Position numbers and translations under genes: made by a program
Shown here: positions 1-4,877 of the stretch, in pieces
How the letters are laid out: each line of letters begins with the position of its first letter
Numbering within the stretch: position 1 is the stretch's first letter
NCBI GenBank assembly: GCA_003506995.1
Contig: DNXB01000623.1
Span: 1 to 6,902 of the forward strand
DNA length: 6,902 bases
Source: Verrucomicrobiales bacterium
GTDB taxonomy: Bacteria; Verrucomicrobiota; Verrucomicrobiia; Verrucomicrobiales; Verrucomicrobiaceae
Reading direction: 5' to 3'
The notes under the pieces: generated by a model
What the model was told of the DNA's origin: nothing
Database searches by the model: none
Seen by the model: the letters and a program-made list of their open reading frames with translations, nothing else

Positions 1-142
1 GGCTGCTGCCGCTGCCGTGGGCGAAGAGCACTACGCCAGGCGCGTGGTCGGGAAGTTCCAGCTCGCCTTCGAGCTCCACATAACCGGCGGAAATCTTCAC
101 CGTGCGTGACGCCCTCTTGGAAATTGCAGAGATGGTTTTCAT
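1..142 (-). CDS. Alpha/beta hydrolase (dienelactone hydrolase-like), N-terminal fragment
   Basis: Only the first 47 codons are present; the gene runs off the left edge. The translation starts MKTISAISKRASRTVKI, continues with a beta-strand-like region (VELEGELELP) and reaches VVLFAHGSGSS. A hydrophobic strand followed by HGxGSS is the oxyanion-hole region of alpha/beta hydrolases, and this N-terminal layout is typical of the dienelactone-hydrolase-like proteins found near Hsp20 genes in many bacteria. The nucleophile and the catalytic Asp/His lie outside the window, so substrate cannot be inferred. The ATG overlaps the stop of the DksA-like gene as ATGA, which fixes the start and suggests translational coupling. 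Family call fairly sure; exact subfamily is inference. Confidence 0.72.
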   Translation of the reverse strand, partial: MKTISAISKRASRTVKISAGYVELEGELELPDHAPGVVLFAHGSGSS

Positions 143-654
143 GTCAGGCGGGCAGTGGCGGCCGCTTCACGAGTCAGCATATCCTCGTCTTCCGGATCCT
201 CGGTTTCCAACAAGCCGGGCGGGCCGGAGGTTCGGATGGATGAAACTGCGCCCAGGTGCGCACGGCTGACGCAGCCTTCCTGTTCCAGACGCTCCTCCAC
301 TTCCCGGGTGTGGCGCGCCCACGGCACAGCGCGCAGCCTGGCCGCTGGAATCGGTTTGCCGGTTTCCTCGCAGATGCCGTATTTGCCATCCAGAATCCTG
401 CGGATGGCAGCATCCACCTCGTAGAGGGCATCCTGCTCCTGCGAAAGAATGCCAAGCGCCATGTCATAATCGAACTCATCCGTGGCGCTGTCGGCCATGT
501 CCATGCTGTGCGGCTCCAGCGGCTCCGACACCTCGGCGATCTGGATGTCCCGGTGTTCCAGCAGGCGATCACGGAGGGATTGCAGCTGTTGGTGGTGCCA
601 GGACCAACGAGTTGGCACGCTCATGGAGGGAGGAACTGATGTTGGTGTTTTCAT
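139..654 (-). CDS. DksA/TraR-family protein with degenerate zinc finger
   Basis: A 171-aa protein related to DksA/TraR, which bind RNA polymerase through the secondary channel and, often with ppGpp, change promoter choice under stress. Residues about 20-90 look helical (coiled-coil region) and residues 91-123 match the family finger: YGICEETGKPIP, then RLRAVPWARHT. Only Cys95 of the usual CxxC-x17-CxxC remains; the other three positions are Thr98, Thr116 and Val119, so zinc binding is unlikely. Asp52 and Asp55 lie 43 and 40 residues before Cys95, the same spacing as the functional tip acids Asp71/Asp74 to Cys114 in E. coli DksA. The C-terminal tail is acidic (TEDPEDEDM). The ATG at 654 is chosen because GGAG lies about 8 nt upstream; an in-frame ATG at 720 lacks this. 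The stop overlaps the next start (ATGA). Confidence 0.85.
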   Translation of the reverse strand: MKTPTSVPPSMSVPTRWSWHHQQLQSLRDRLLEHRDIQIAEVSEPLEPHSMDMADSATDEFDYDMALGILSQEQDALYEVDAAIRRILDGKYGICEETGKPIPAARLRAVPWARHTREVEERLEQEGCVSRAHLGAVSSIRTSGPPGLLETEDPEDEDMLTREAAATARLT

Positions 655-698
655 GATGCTTCTCCATTCCGAACGTTGCTCACCGGCAGGCCGGGCAA

Positions 699-779
699 AA
701 TGATGGGGCATGGAATTCACGGAGGAAAATCGGCAGGCGACCTCGAACCCGGCCGTCTCCGCCCCATGGCCCCATCATT
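699..779 (-). repeat. Nested inverted repeat between hsp20 and the dksA-like gene
   Basis: Arms AATGATGGGGC (699-709) and GCCCCATCATT (769-779) are perfect complements, and pairing continues with ATGG (710-713) against CCAT (765-768). Inside lie two more collinear pairs: CGGAG (720-724) with CTCCG (757-761), and CGGC (731-734) with GCCG (752-755). The result is a long interrupted stem within the 140-bp gap. On the minus strand the stem ends in a short T stretch (ATCATTTTGCC), so it could end or protect the hsp20 message. It might instead be a structured leader of the dksA-like gene. The pairing is seen directly; the role is inference. Confidence 0.5.
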
Positions 780-794
780 AAGTTTTTTCGCGGC

Positions 795-1247
795 CTACTG
801 CACCTTGACCTCAATGGTTTTCGGCTTGGCCTTTTCATCCTTGGGCAGATGCACCGTCAGCATGCCGTCCTTGAACTCGGCTGAGACTTTGTCGCCGCTG
901 ACGGCTTCAGGCAGGGTGAAACTGCGCAGAAAGCTGCCATACGAGCGCTCGATGCGGTGGAACTTCTTTCCCTTCTCCTCCTTCTCGCTCTTGCGCTCGC
1001 CGGAGATGGTGAGCTCGCCGTTCTCCACGCTGACCTTCACGTCCTCCTTCTTCAGCTCCGGCAGCTCGGCTTTGACGAGGTATTCATTGGCGTCCTCGCT
1101 GATGTCCACCAAGGGCGTCCATTGGGCGACGGTCATGGCTTCTTTCTCCCCGTTTCTTGAGGGGAAGTTCGCGCCAAAGAGACGTTCGAGGCGGTTCTCC
1201 AGGCTGCCAAATTCACGGAGGGGATTCCAGGTTGTTAATGCGCTCAT
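795..1247 (-). CDS. Hsp20/alpha-crystallin family small heat shock protein
   Basis: A 150-aa cytoplasmic small heat shock protein, an ATP-independent holdase that keeps unfolding proteins soluble until DnaK/ClpB can refold them. The alpha-crystallin domain spans about residues 43-137: it opens with WTPLVDI, continues VKAELPELKKEDVKVSVENG and ELTISGERK, and ends with the signature FKDGMLTVHLPK. The N-terminal arm (WNPLREFGSLENRLERLF) and the C-terminal IEV (145-147, IxI/V oligomerisation motif) are both present, so the protein looks complete and of normal length. The start is placed at the ATG at 1247, where homology begins. No Shine-Dalgarno is visible; the leader is A-rich with eight A in a row about 10 nt upstream. 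The reading frame stays open further upstream but that part has no family similarity. Confidence 0.95.
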   Translation of the reverse strand: MSALTTWNPLREFGSLENRLERLFGANFPSRNGEKEAMTVAQWTPLVDISEDANEYLVKAELPELKKEDVKVSVENGELTISGERKSEKEEKGKKFHRIERSYGSFLRSFTLPEAVSGDKVSAEFKDGMLTVHLPKDEKAKPKTIEVKVQ

Positions 1248-1359
1248 GTTGTTTGATTTTTTTTGGTTGGGTTGGCGGATTGGGTTCTTGAGCCGGTGAA
1301 AGCCGCCCCGCCTTGGCAACGGCACAGGAGATTCGTGAATGGAGCAAGGGGGGCAAGGT

Positions 1360-1647
1360 TCAGCGGGCCCGTGCCGGTTTTTTGGCGTTCCCAGGCTGGC
1401 TTTTGCTCGATCCATTGCCAGCGGGTGTGGATGCGGTGGCACGCTTGGCCACAGCTTGGGCAGTTCCAGCCAGTCTGGCATTGGCGGCGGGTTGCTGGCC
1501 GCGTTTGCCAAAAAGCTGTTCCTCGGCTTGCAGCCAGAATTTGAGATCCTCGCCTGGAGGACAATGCGCCTGCTGCCAGAGGTGATAGGCAAGCATGCTG
1601 GTTTCTTCAAAACGGTGCTCTGTTCGGTGGGGCGGTATATGGTTCAT
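1360..1647 (-). CDS. DUF2934 domain protein
   Basis: A 95-aa protein. Residues 13-46 read FEETSMLAYHLWQQAHCPPG then EDLKFWLQAEEQLF. This matches the short DUF2934 helical motif (AY-x-LW ... G-x-D-x-x-W-x-x-AE). The biochemical function of DUF2934 is unknown; such genes are often found beside Hsp20 genes and other stress genes. The rest (47-95) is Ala/Lys/Arg-rich and probably disordered or nucleic-acid-binding (ends KKPARAR). It lies 112 bp upstream of hsp20 on the same strand. The ATG at 1647 is used because it leaves a normal N-terminal lead before the domain; an internal ATG at 1596 would cut into it. No clear ribosome binding site precedes either. Confidence 0.7.
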   Translation of the reverse strand: MNHIPPHRTEHRFEETSMLAYHLWQQAHCPPGEDLKFWLQAEEQLFGKRGQQPAANARLAGTAQAVAKRATASTPAGNGSSKSQPGNAKKPARAR

Positions 1648-1676
1648 AGGAGTGTGTTTATTAGGGGGAAGTGAAA

Positions 1677-2264
1677 TCAGCCGTTGATGCCCCAGCAGCG
1701 TGGAGCGGAGTAGAACTCCCGCCCGAAGGGCTCCTCCCGGTGGAATGAGCCCTGGCTTTTGTGGCGGATGAGCTGCGTGGCAAAATCGAGGTCCAGGCGC
1801 TGATTAAAATCCTCATTGCACATGAATTCAGTCTGCCAGGCGTCTGCCACCCGCTTCAGATGCTTGCAGAGCGGCCCCTGGGTGCAGTCGAACTCCATTT
1901 TCTCATCATGCAGGGCGACCAGCATCGGGCGTGTCTCCCGCTGCTCCGCAAGACTGGAACCCAGCCATTGCTTGATGTGATCTGGCAGCGGCGTCACGTC
2001 CGAGGCGGAGACGATGAGCATATCCGCCGCCGCGGCCGCACGGATGGAAAGGGAGCGCACGTCCAGCCTTTCCAGGTTCTCAAAGCTCCACGAAACGGGA
2101 CGGACCCGCAGCTCAGAACCCAGGGTGTGCTTCAGCCATTCCAAGGCCTCCTGCGCGCGAATGCCTGCAAAGAAGCCGTCATGAATGGCGACGACAGAGA
2201 AGGCGGGTTTGGATGCCCGGACGTCCTGCCTGCGTGGCGTGGATGATGATGCGATCAGTTGCAT
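1677..2264 (-). CDS. Conserved-looking hypothetical protein, 195 aa
   Basis: I do not recognise a named family. Residues 20-110 look like an alternating beta/alpha fold: strand FSVVAIHD, helix AQEALEWLKHTLG, strand RVRPVSWSF, helix, strand ADMLIVSAS, then PLPDHIKQWLGSSL. This resembles a Rossmann-like or receiver-like domain without the phospho-acceptor pattern. A second half has MLVALHD, a CTQGPLC pair of cysteines, and a distinctive aromatic tail ending RCWGING. There is no signal peptide or membrane segment. The ATG at 2264 is preferred; an in-frame TTG at 2330 would add 22 residues but falls inside a predicted RNA structure and lacks a ribosome binding site. The gene sits 29 bp upstream of the DUF2934 gene, so the two may be co-transcribed. 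It diverges from the DUF6642-like gene. Confidence 0.7.
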   Translation of the reverse strand: MQLIASSSTPRRQDVRASKPAFSVVAIHDGFFAGIRAQEALEWLKHTLGSELRVRPVSWSFENLERLDVRSLSIRAAAAADMLIVSASDVTPLPDHIKQWLGSSLAEQRETRPMLVALHDEKMEFDCTQGPLCKHLKRVADAWQTEFMCNEDFNQRLDLDFATQLIRHKSQGSFHREEPFGREFYSAPRCWGING

Positions 2265-2287
2265 GACGGCGAGAGTGCCGAGGCGCG

Positions 2288-2349
2288 AAAAAACTGACAA
2301 TGGGCAGAGTCTCTCTGCGTTTCTCAGCAAACGGCTGACATTGTCTCAG
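2288..2349 (-). terminator. Terminator-like three-way-junction RNA with U6 tail
   Basis: Read on the minus strand, CTGAGACAATG (2349-2339) pairs with CATTGTCAG (2302-2294) with one bulged G. Enclosed are two hairpins: CGTTT/AAACG (2333-2329 with 2322-2318) and CAGAG/CTCTG (2317-2313 with 2309-2305). The outer stem is followed at once by TTTTTT (2293-2288). A stem followed by U6 is the mark of intrinsic termination in the minus direction. It lies 24 nt before the ATG of the 195-aa gene, with no minus-strand gene upstream. It would therefore act as a leader attenuator or end a short RNA. TCAGC (2338-2334) can alternatively pair with GCTGA (2328-2324), giving a competing fold. Structure is seen by eye; function is inference. 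Confidence 0.5.
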
Positions 2350-2363
2350 AACATCGGCAGGGA

Positions 2364-2377
2364 ATCATCTGTATGAT
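2364..2377. promoter_or_regulatory. Small palindrome over a candidate -10 in the divergent promoter region
   Basis: ATCAT (2364-2368), CTGT, ATGAT (2373-2377) form a 5-bp inverted repeat. The right half overlaps TATGAT (2372-2377), one mismatch from the consensus -10 hexamer for the plus-strand gene starting at 2417. No convincing -35 stands at 16-18 bp. A small operator or just a chance palindrome; weak. Confidence 0.22.
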
Positions 2378-2394
2378 AGACTGCTTCAACCCTC

Positions 2395-2408
2395 CCGGTT
2401 GTTACCGG
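2395..2408 (+). promoter_or_regulatory. Short hairpin just before the DUF6642-like start codon
   Basis: CCGGT (2395-2399), loop TGTT, ACCGG (2404-2408) is a perfect 5-bp stem ending 8 nt before the ATG at 2417. It occupies the place where a Shine-Dalgarno sequence would be, and none is visible. It may affect translation start, or it may be incidental. Confidence 0.3.
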
Positions 2409-2416
2409 CTGTCATC

Positions 2417-3064
2417 ATGCCTCGTGTTCCGCTCTATCTCAAAAACATCGTCTGCCTCGAAGCCCTGTGGACCGAGGAGCTGGAGAACCGTTTGAGCGTG
2501 CTGCCCATCCTGGAACTGACGGCACGGACCACGAGCACGAAGTTCATCTACCTCACCTGCAACACCAAGGCAGAGTTGCGGCACAACCTGGGCCTCGTCA
2601 GTCGCAAGAAATCCTATGGCATCCTGGTGCTGGCCTTCCACGGGGATCCCGGGAAGATCGAGCTGGCGAAACATGTGGTTGTCTCGCTCGACAGCCTGGC
2701 CACCATGATGGGCAGAAAGTTTGCCGGATGGGTGGTGCATTTTGCGAGTTGCAGCACGGTGCAGGCCGATGAAGAACGGCTGACACGCTTCGTCACCGAG
2801 ACACAGGTGGCGCTGGTGACGGGTTTCACCCAAACGCTGGACTGGACGGAAGGCGCGGTGATGGACCTTTTGCTGCTGCGCTGGCTGCAGGATTACCGCG
2901 ATTTGAACGCGTTCTGGAAACACCTGCAAAAACGCTACCCTGACCTCATTGAGACCACCGGAATGACCGCGTTTCCCCTGGCATTGGCAACGCAGACGAA
3001 AAGTCAGCCGCAGCCGAATGCACGCGGACGGGGTTCCAGAAGAAAGACATCCGCGCCCGGATAG
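2417..3064 (+). CDS. DUF6642-like protein with caspase/CHAT-like His-Cys pair
   Basis: A 215-aa soluble protein resembling DUF6642: KNIVCLEALW near the N-terminus, ILVLAFHGDPGKIEL, VVHFASCSTV, then TGFTQTLDW and a Leu-rich helix. His75 sits in FHG after a hydrophobic strand and Cys112 in ASC after a second hydrophobic strand (WVVHFASC). This arrangement matches the His-Cys dyad of the caspase/CHAT clan, so a cysteine-peptidase fold is plausible; proteolysis is not shown. The length fits a stand-alone domain without fused repeats. The ATG at 2417 is used because the family-like sequence begins straight after it; an upstream TTG at 2399 lies inside a hairpin. It is the only plus-strand gene here. 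Its last 61 bp, coding the basic tail GRGSRRKTSAPG, overlap the convergent minus gene. Confidence 0.78.
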   Translation: MPRVPLYLKNIVCLEALWTEELENRLSVLPILELTARTTSTKFIYLTCNTKAELRHNLGLVSRKKSYGILVLAFHGDPGKIELAKHVVVSLDSLATMMGRKFAGWVVHFASCSTVQADEERLTRFVTETQVALVTGFTQTLDWTEGAVMDLLLLRWLQDYRDLNAFWKHLQKRYPDLIETTGMTAFPLALATQTKSQPQPNARGRGSRRKTSAPG

Positions 3065-3384
3065 GCGGTCGCCGCACGCTTCGCCCATGCCGGATCACGC
3101 AGGACAATCACCACTGACATCAAGCCAAATGAGGGCAGATCCTCCCCGAGCGGCAGATAGCGGACTCCAGACGAATCATCCTCCATTTCCTTCTGGCCAC
3201 GACGGGCCACATAGGCAAAACCATTCTGGTTGAGATGGCGTGCCAGTGCCTGCACCTGCCCGTCGGGCAGATCAGTGCCGTCGTCTGGATCCGGGGCGAT
3301 GATCAGGAAGTTCCGGTACGTTGGCCTGCCGTCTTCACGGCTGGCTGCAGGGCGGCCTGTGGCAAGCTGACAGTCCGGGTTCAT
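3004..3384 (-). CDS. Small hypothetical protein, 126 aa, coupled to the SRPBCC gene
   Basis: No family recognised. After a polar N-terminus (1-20), TYRNFLIIAPDPDDGTDLP is a strand followed by an acidic turn. VQALARHLNQNGFAYVARRG is a helix and strand, and FGLMSVVIVLRDPAWAKRAA with ADVFLLEPRP gives two more strands with a helix between. This suggests a compact alpha/beta domain of about 100 residues, with no signal peptide or catalytic motif I can name. The ATG at 3384 overlaps the stop of the upstream SRPBCC gene as ATGA, and GAGGAG lies in the upstream gene's end about 20 nt away. This coupling is the main evidence that it is a real gene. The 3' end overlaps the convergent DUF6642-like gene by 61 bp. 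Confidence 0.62.
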   Translation of the reverse strand: MNPDCQLATGRPAASREDGRPTYRNFLIIAPDPDDGTDLPDGQVQALARHLNQNGFAYVARRGQKEMEDDSSGVRYLPLGEDLPSFGLMSVVIVLRDPAWAKRAATAYPGADVFLLEPRPRAFGCG

Positions 3385-4070
3385 ACGGCGGCGGGCGGAA
3401 GTTTCTCCTCACGCTGAGTCAGAATGGTCAGGAAATCGTGAAAGCGCAGCAGGCTCCGCTCGAGTGACTGGCTGATCGAAGGCAGCGGACTGCCAAGCCA
3501 TTGGTGGATGCCGCTCATGTCGAAACCGACCTGGACGATGACCCAGGTCCGGTGGTCGTTGATGGGGTCAAAGCTCACCGAGCCAAAGTTGGGGCGGGGT
3601 GCTCCAAGCAGGCTCTTCCAGGCGATGCGCTCAAACGGCTCCACCTCACAGGCATTCGCCTGCCACGCAAATTGATCGAACAGGGTTCGAACAAGCCAGG
3701 TCATGCGGCCGCCGTCGAAATACTCGGGGACGCTCGTGCCCTTCATGAAATAGGGCAGGTCAAACTTGGTCCACATCTCGTATGCCAGGGGGAATGGCGC
3801 CGGCACTTCAATGGACATGATGAGGCAGTCCGCCGCTTCATCACTGGCAATGCTCCGCGCGAGATTCGCCCCGTTGCGGTGGTCATCCGGACGTTCGTGC
3901 CCGATTTGCGGCGGAGGCGCCATGTCGGGGGCTTCCGCCTGCGGTTTGATCGGAGGAGGAACTCTTCTCTGCGGCATCCCGGTCTTGGTTCGATGTGTCG
4001 GCGCATGCCGATGCTTGAGAACGAGGTTCATGGGCTTGCGCAGCGGGTGGTGTCGTTCGTCAGTTCTCAT
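3381..4070 (-). CDS. SRPBCC (START/Bet v1-like) family protein with Pro-rich N-terminal extension
   Basis: The C-terminal part (from about residue 85 of 229) is a SRPBCC domain, a helix-grip fold with a ligand cavity. It starts MSIEVPAPFPLAYEMWTKFD, then PYFMKGTSVPEYFDGGRMTW, ACEVEPFERIAWKSLLG, GSVSFDPINDHRTWVIVQV and SQSLERSLLRFHDFL. It resembles the polyketide cyclase/dehydrase and CoQ-binding-like subset; ligand unknown. The first 80 residues are basic and Pro-rich (RRVPPPIKPQAEAPDMAPPP), probably disordered, and unusual for the family. The start is uncertain: a TTG at 4136 falls inside a perfect palindrome, and ATGs at 4070, 4031 and 3818 all lack a good ribosome binding site. I took 4070 as the first ATG outside the palindrome. 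The stop overlaps the next start (ATGA). Confidence 0.78.
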   Translation of the reverse strand: MRTDERHHPLRKPMNLVLKHRHAPTHRTKTGMPQRRVPPPIKPQAEAPDMAPPPQIGHERPDDHRNGANLARSIASDEAADCLIMSIEVPAPFPLAYEMWTKFDLPYFMKGTSVPEYFDGGRMTWLVRTLFDQFAWQANACEVEPFERIAWKSLLGAPRPNFGSVSFDPINDHRTWVIVQVGFDMSGIHQWLGSPLPSISQSLERSLLRFHDFLTILTQREEKLPPAAV

Positions 4071-4107
4071 GTGCCCGATGCTAGAAGGCGGGCGGGCACG
4101 AACAATG

Positions 4108-4120
4108 GGGAGACCCTCCC
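4108..4120. repeat. Small inverted repeat next to a larger palindrome
   Basis: GGGAG (4108-4112), loop ACC, CTCCC (4116-4120). It sits four bases from the perfect palindrome at 4125-4147, so the ldt-SRPBCC gap holds two hairpins in tandem. No T-run follows on either strand. Confidence 0.4.
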
Positions 4121-4124
4121 GAGG

Positions 4125-4147
4125 CATCTCAGCCAATGGCTGAGATG
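4125..4147 (-). terminator. Perfect 23-bp palindrome downstream of the L,D-transpeptidase gene
   Basis: CATCTCAGCCA (4125-4135) and TGGCTGAGATG (4137-4147) are exact complements around a single A; as RNA it would form a 9-bp stem with a 5-nt loop. It begins 19 nt after the ldt stop on the minus strand, the usual place for a transcription end. No U-tract follows, so it is not a classic intrinsic terminator. It could be a Rho-assisted end, an RNA-stabilising hairpin, or a protein-binding palindrome upstream of the SRPBCC gene. Confidence 0.45.
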
Positions 4148-4166
4148 ACCCCGCCTTAACCAGTCA

Positions 4167-4877
4167 TCAGTTCCGCACCACGCGGACGGGGCTGCCGTTG
4201 TCGATCCACTCGTAGAAAAATTTGGCGGGATTGCCGCCGTCCAGCGGCAGACGGATGCAGCCATGCGAGGCGGGGTAGTCTGGCACGGAGGTGAAGCCGT
4301 GAATGAAGACGTGGCCGTGGATTTGCACGCTCCATGGCATCGGGGCGTTGTGATAGAGCTTCGAGTAATGCATTCTGGACCGGAACGGACCGGCGGTGAA
4401 ATTACCAGCCGGAGTGCGGCCATTGCGACCGGAGCTGATCCGGGTTTGCAGCACCAGGCGGCCGCCCTGCCAGCCACGCAGTTGCCGCTTGGCCAGACTG
4501 ACCTCCACCTGCTTCGGGCTGACGATCAAGGTGAAGCGGTGAAAGCCCCGCCAGATCATCATGCGGCCGTCTTCCTCACGGATGGTGTGCCTCGCGCCCG
4601 CCAGTTGCAGATCGCCCGTGCGGATCAGTTCCGTGCCGTCGATGAGATGCCGCAGTGAACCGGCGGGCACGGCAAACTCATGCAGTTGAACGCACCGCCC
4701 GGCCTCATCGCGCCGCACCTCCCAGTGAAGCTGCTGCGCCGCCTCATGCAGCGGCACGTAGAGGACGCCGGGCTCAAGAGTGAACGTCACCGCTTCGACG
4801 GGCGCTTCAGCATGCGCCTTGGTCTGGCTCATCAAAGCCAGGCACGCAGCAAAGACCAAAAAGAAGTAGCAGCGCAT
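4167..4877 (-). CDS. Secreted L,D-transpeptidase (YkuD domain)
   Basis: A 236-aa exported enzyme expected to form 3-3 peptidoglycan crosslinks or attach proteins to the wall. Residues 1-23 form a signal peptide (MRCYFFLVFAACLALMSQ, likely cleavage after AHA). Residues about 30-118 read YVPLHEAAQQLHWEV, LIDGTELI and GRMMI. This suggests a copper-amine-oxidase-N-like stalk domain, a looser call. The YkuD domain covers about 122-234 with TPAGNF (155-160), IHG (His193) and SHGCIRLP with catalytic Cys207, so the active site looks intact. The start ATG overlaps the upstream regulator's stop as TGATG, with GGGAG about 10 nt before it; a GTG one codon upstream is possible. Position as last gene of the signalling operon suggests co-expression with the two-component genes. 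Confidence 0.92.
   Translation of the reverse strand: MRCYFFLVFAACLALMSQTKAHAEAPVEAVTFTLEPGVLYVPLHEAAQQLHWEVRRDEAGRCVQLHEFAVPAGSLRHLIDGTELIRTGDLQLAGARHTIREEDGRMMIWRGFHRFTLIVSPKQVEVSLAKRQLRGWQGGRLVLQTRISSGRNGRTPAGNFTAGPFRSRMHYSKLYHNAPMPWSVQIHGHVFIHGFTSVPDYPASHGCIRLPLDGGNPAKFFYEWIDNGSPVRVVRN

Noticed and set aside
699..779. Reading the nested repeat as an IS or transposon end
   Set aside because: There is no transposase, no flanking target duplication visible, and the arms enclose only 55 bp.
676..1299. Long plus-strand open frame opposite hsp20
   Set aside because: It is antisense to a clear Hsp20 gene; its translation is Ser/Phe/Leu-rich low complexity with no family features.
1248..1610. 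Upstream extension of the Hsp20 frame to 1610
   Set aside because: The extra 121 residues overlap the DUF2934 gene in another frame and show no similarity to Hsp20 N-termini; homology starts at the ATG at 1247.
3065..3075. GCGG-TCG-CCGC mini-hairpin just after the DUF6642-like stop as a terminator
   Set aside because: Only four base pairs, no T-run, and it lies within the coding sequence of the convergent gene.
2402..3088. Long minus-strand open frame opposite the DUF6642-like gene
   Set aside because: The plus-strand protein has coherent strands and the FHG/ASC motifs; the minus frame gives His/Gln/Arg-rich sequence typical of a shadow in GC-rich DNA.
4071..4136. TTG start of the SRPBCC gene at 4136
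   Set aside because: It lies in the loop of the perfect 23-bp palindrome, has no ribosome binding site, and would only lengthen an already disordered N-terminus.
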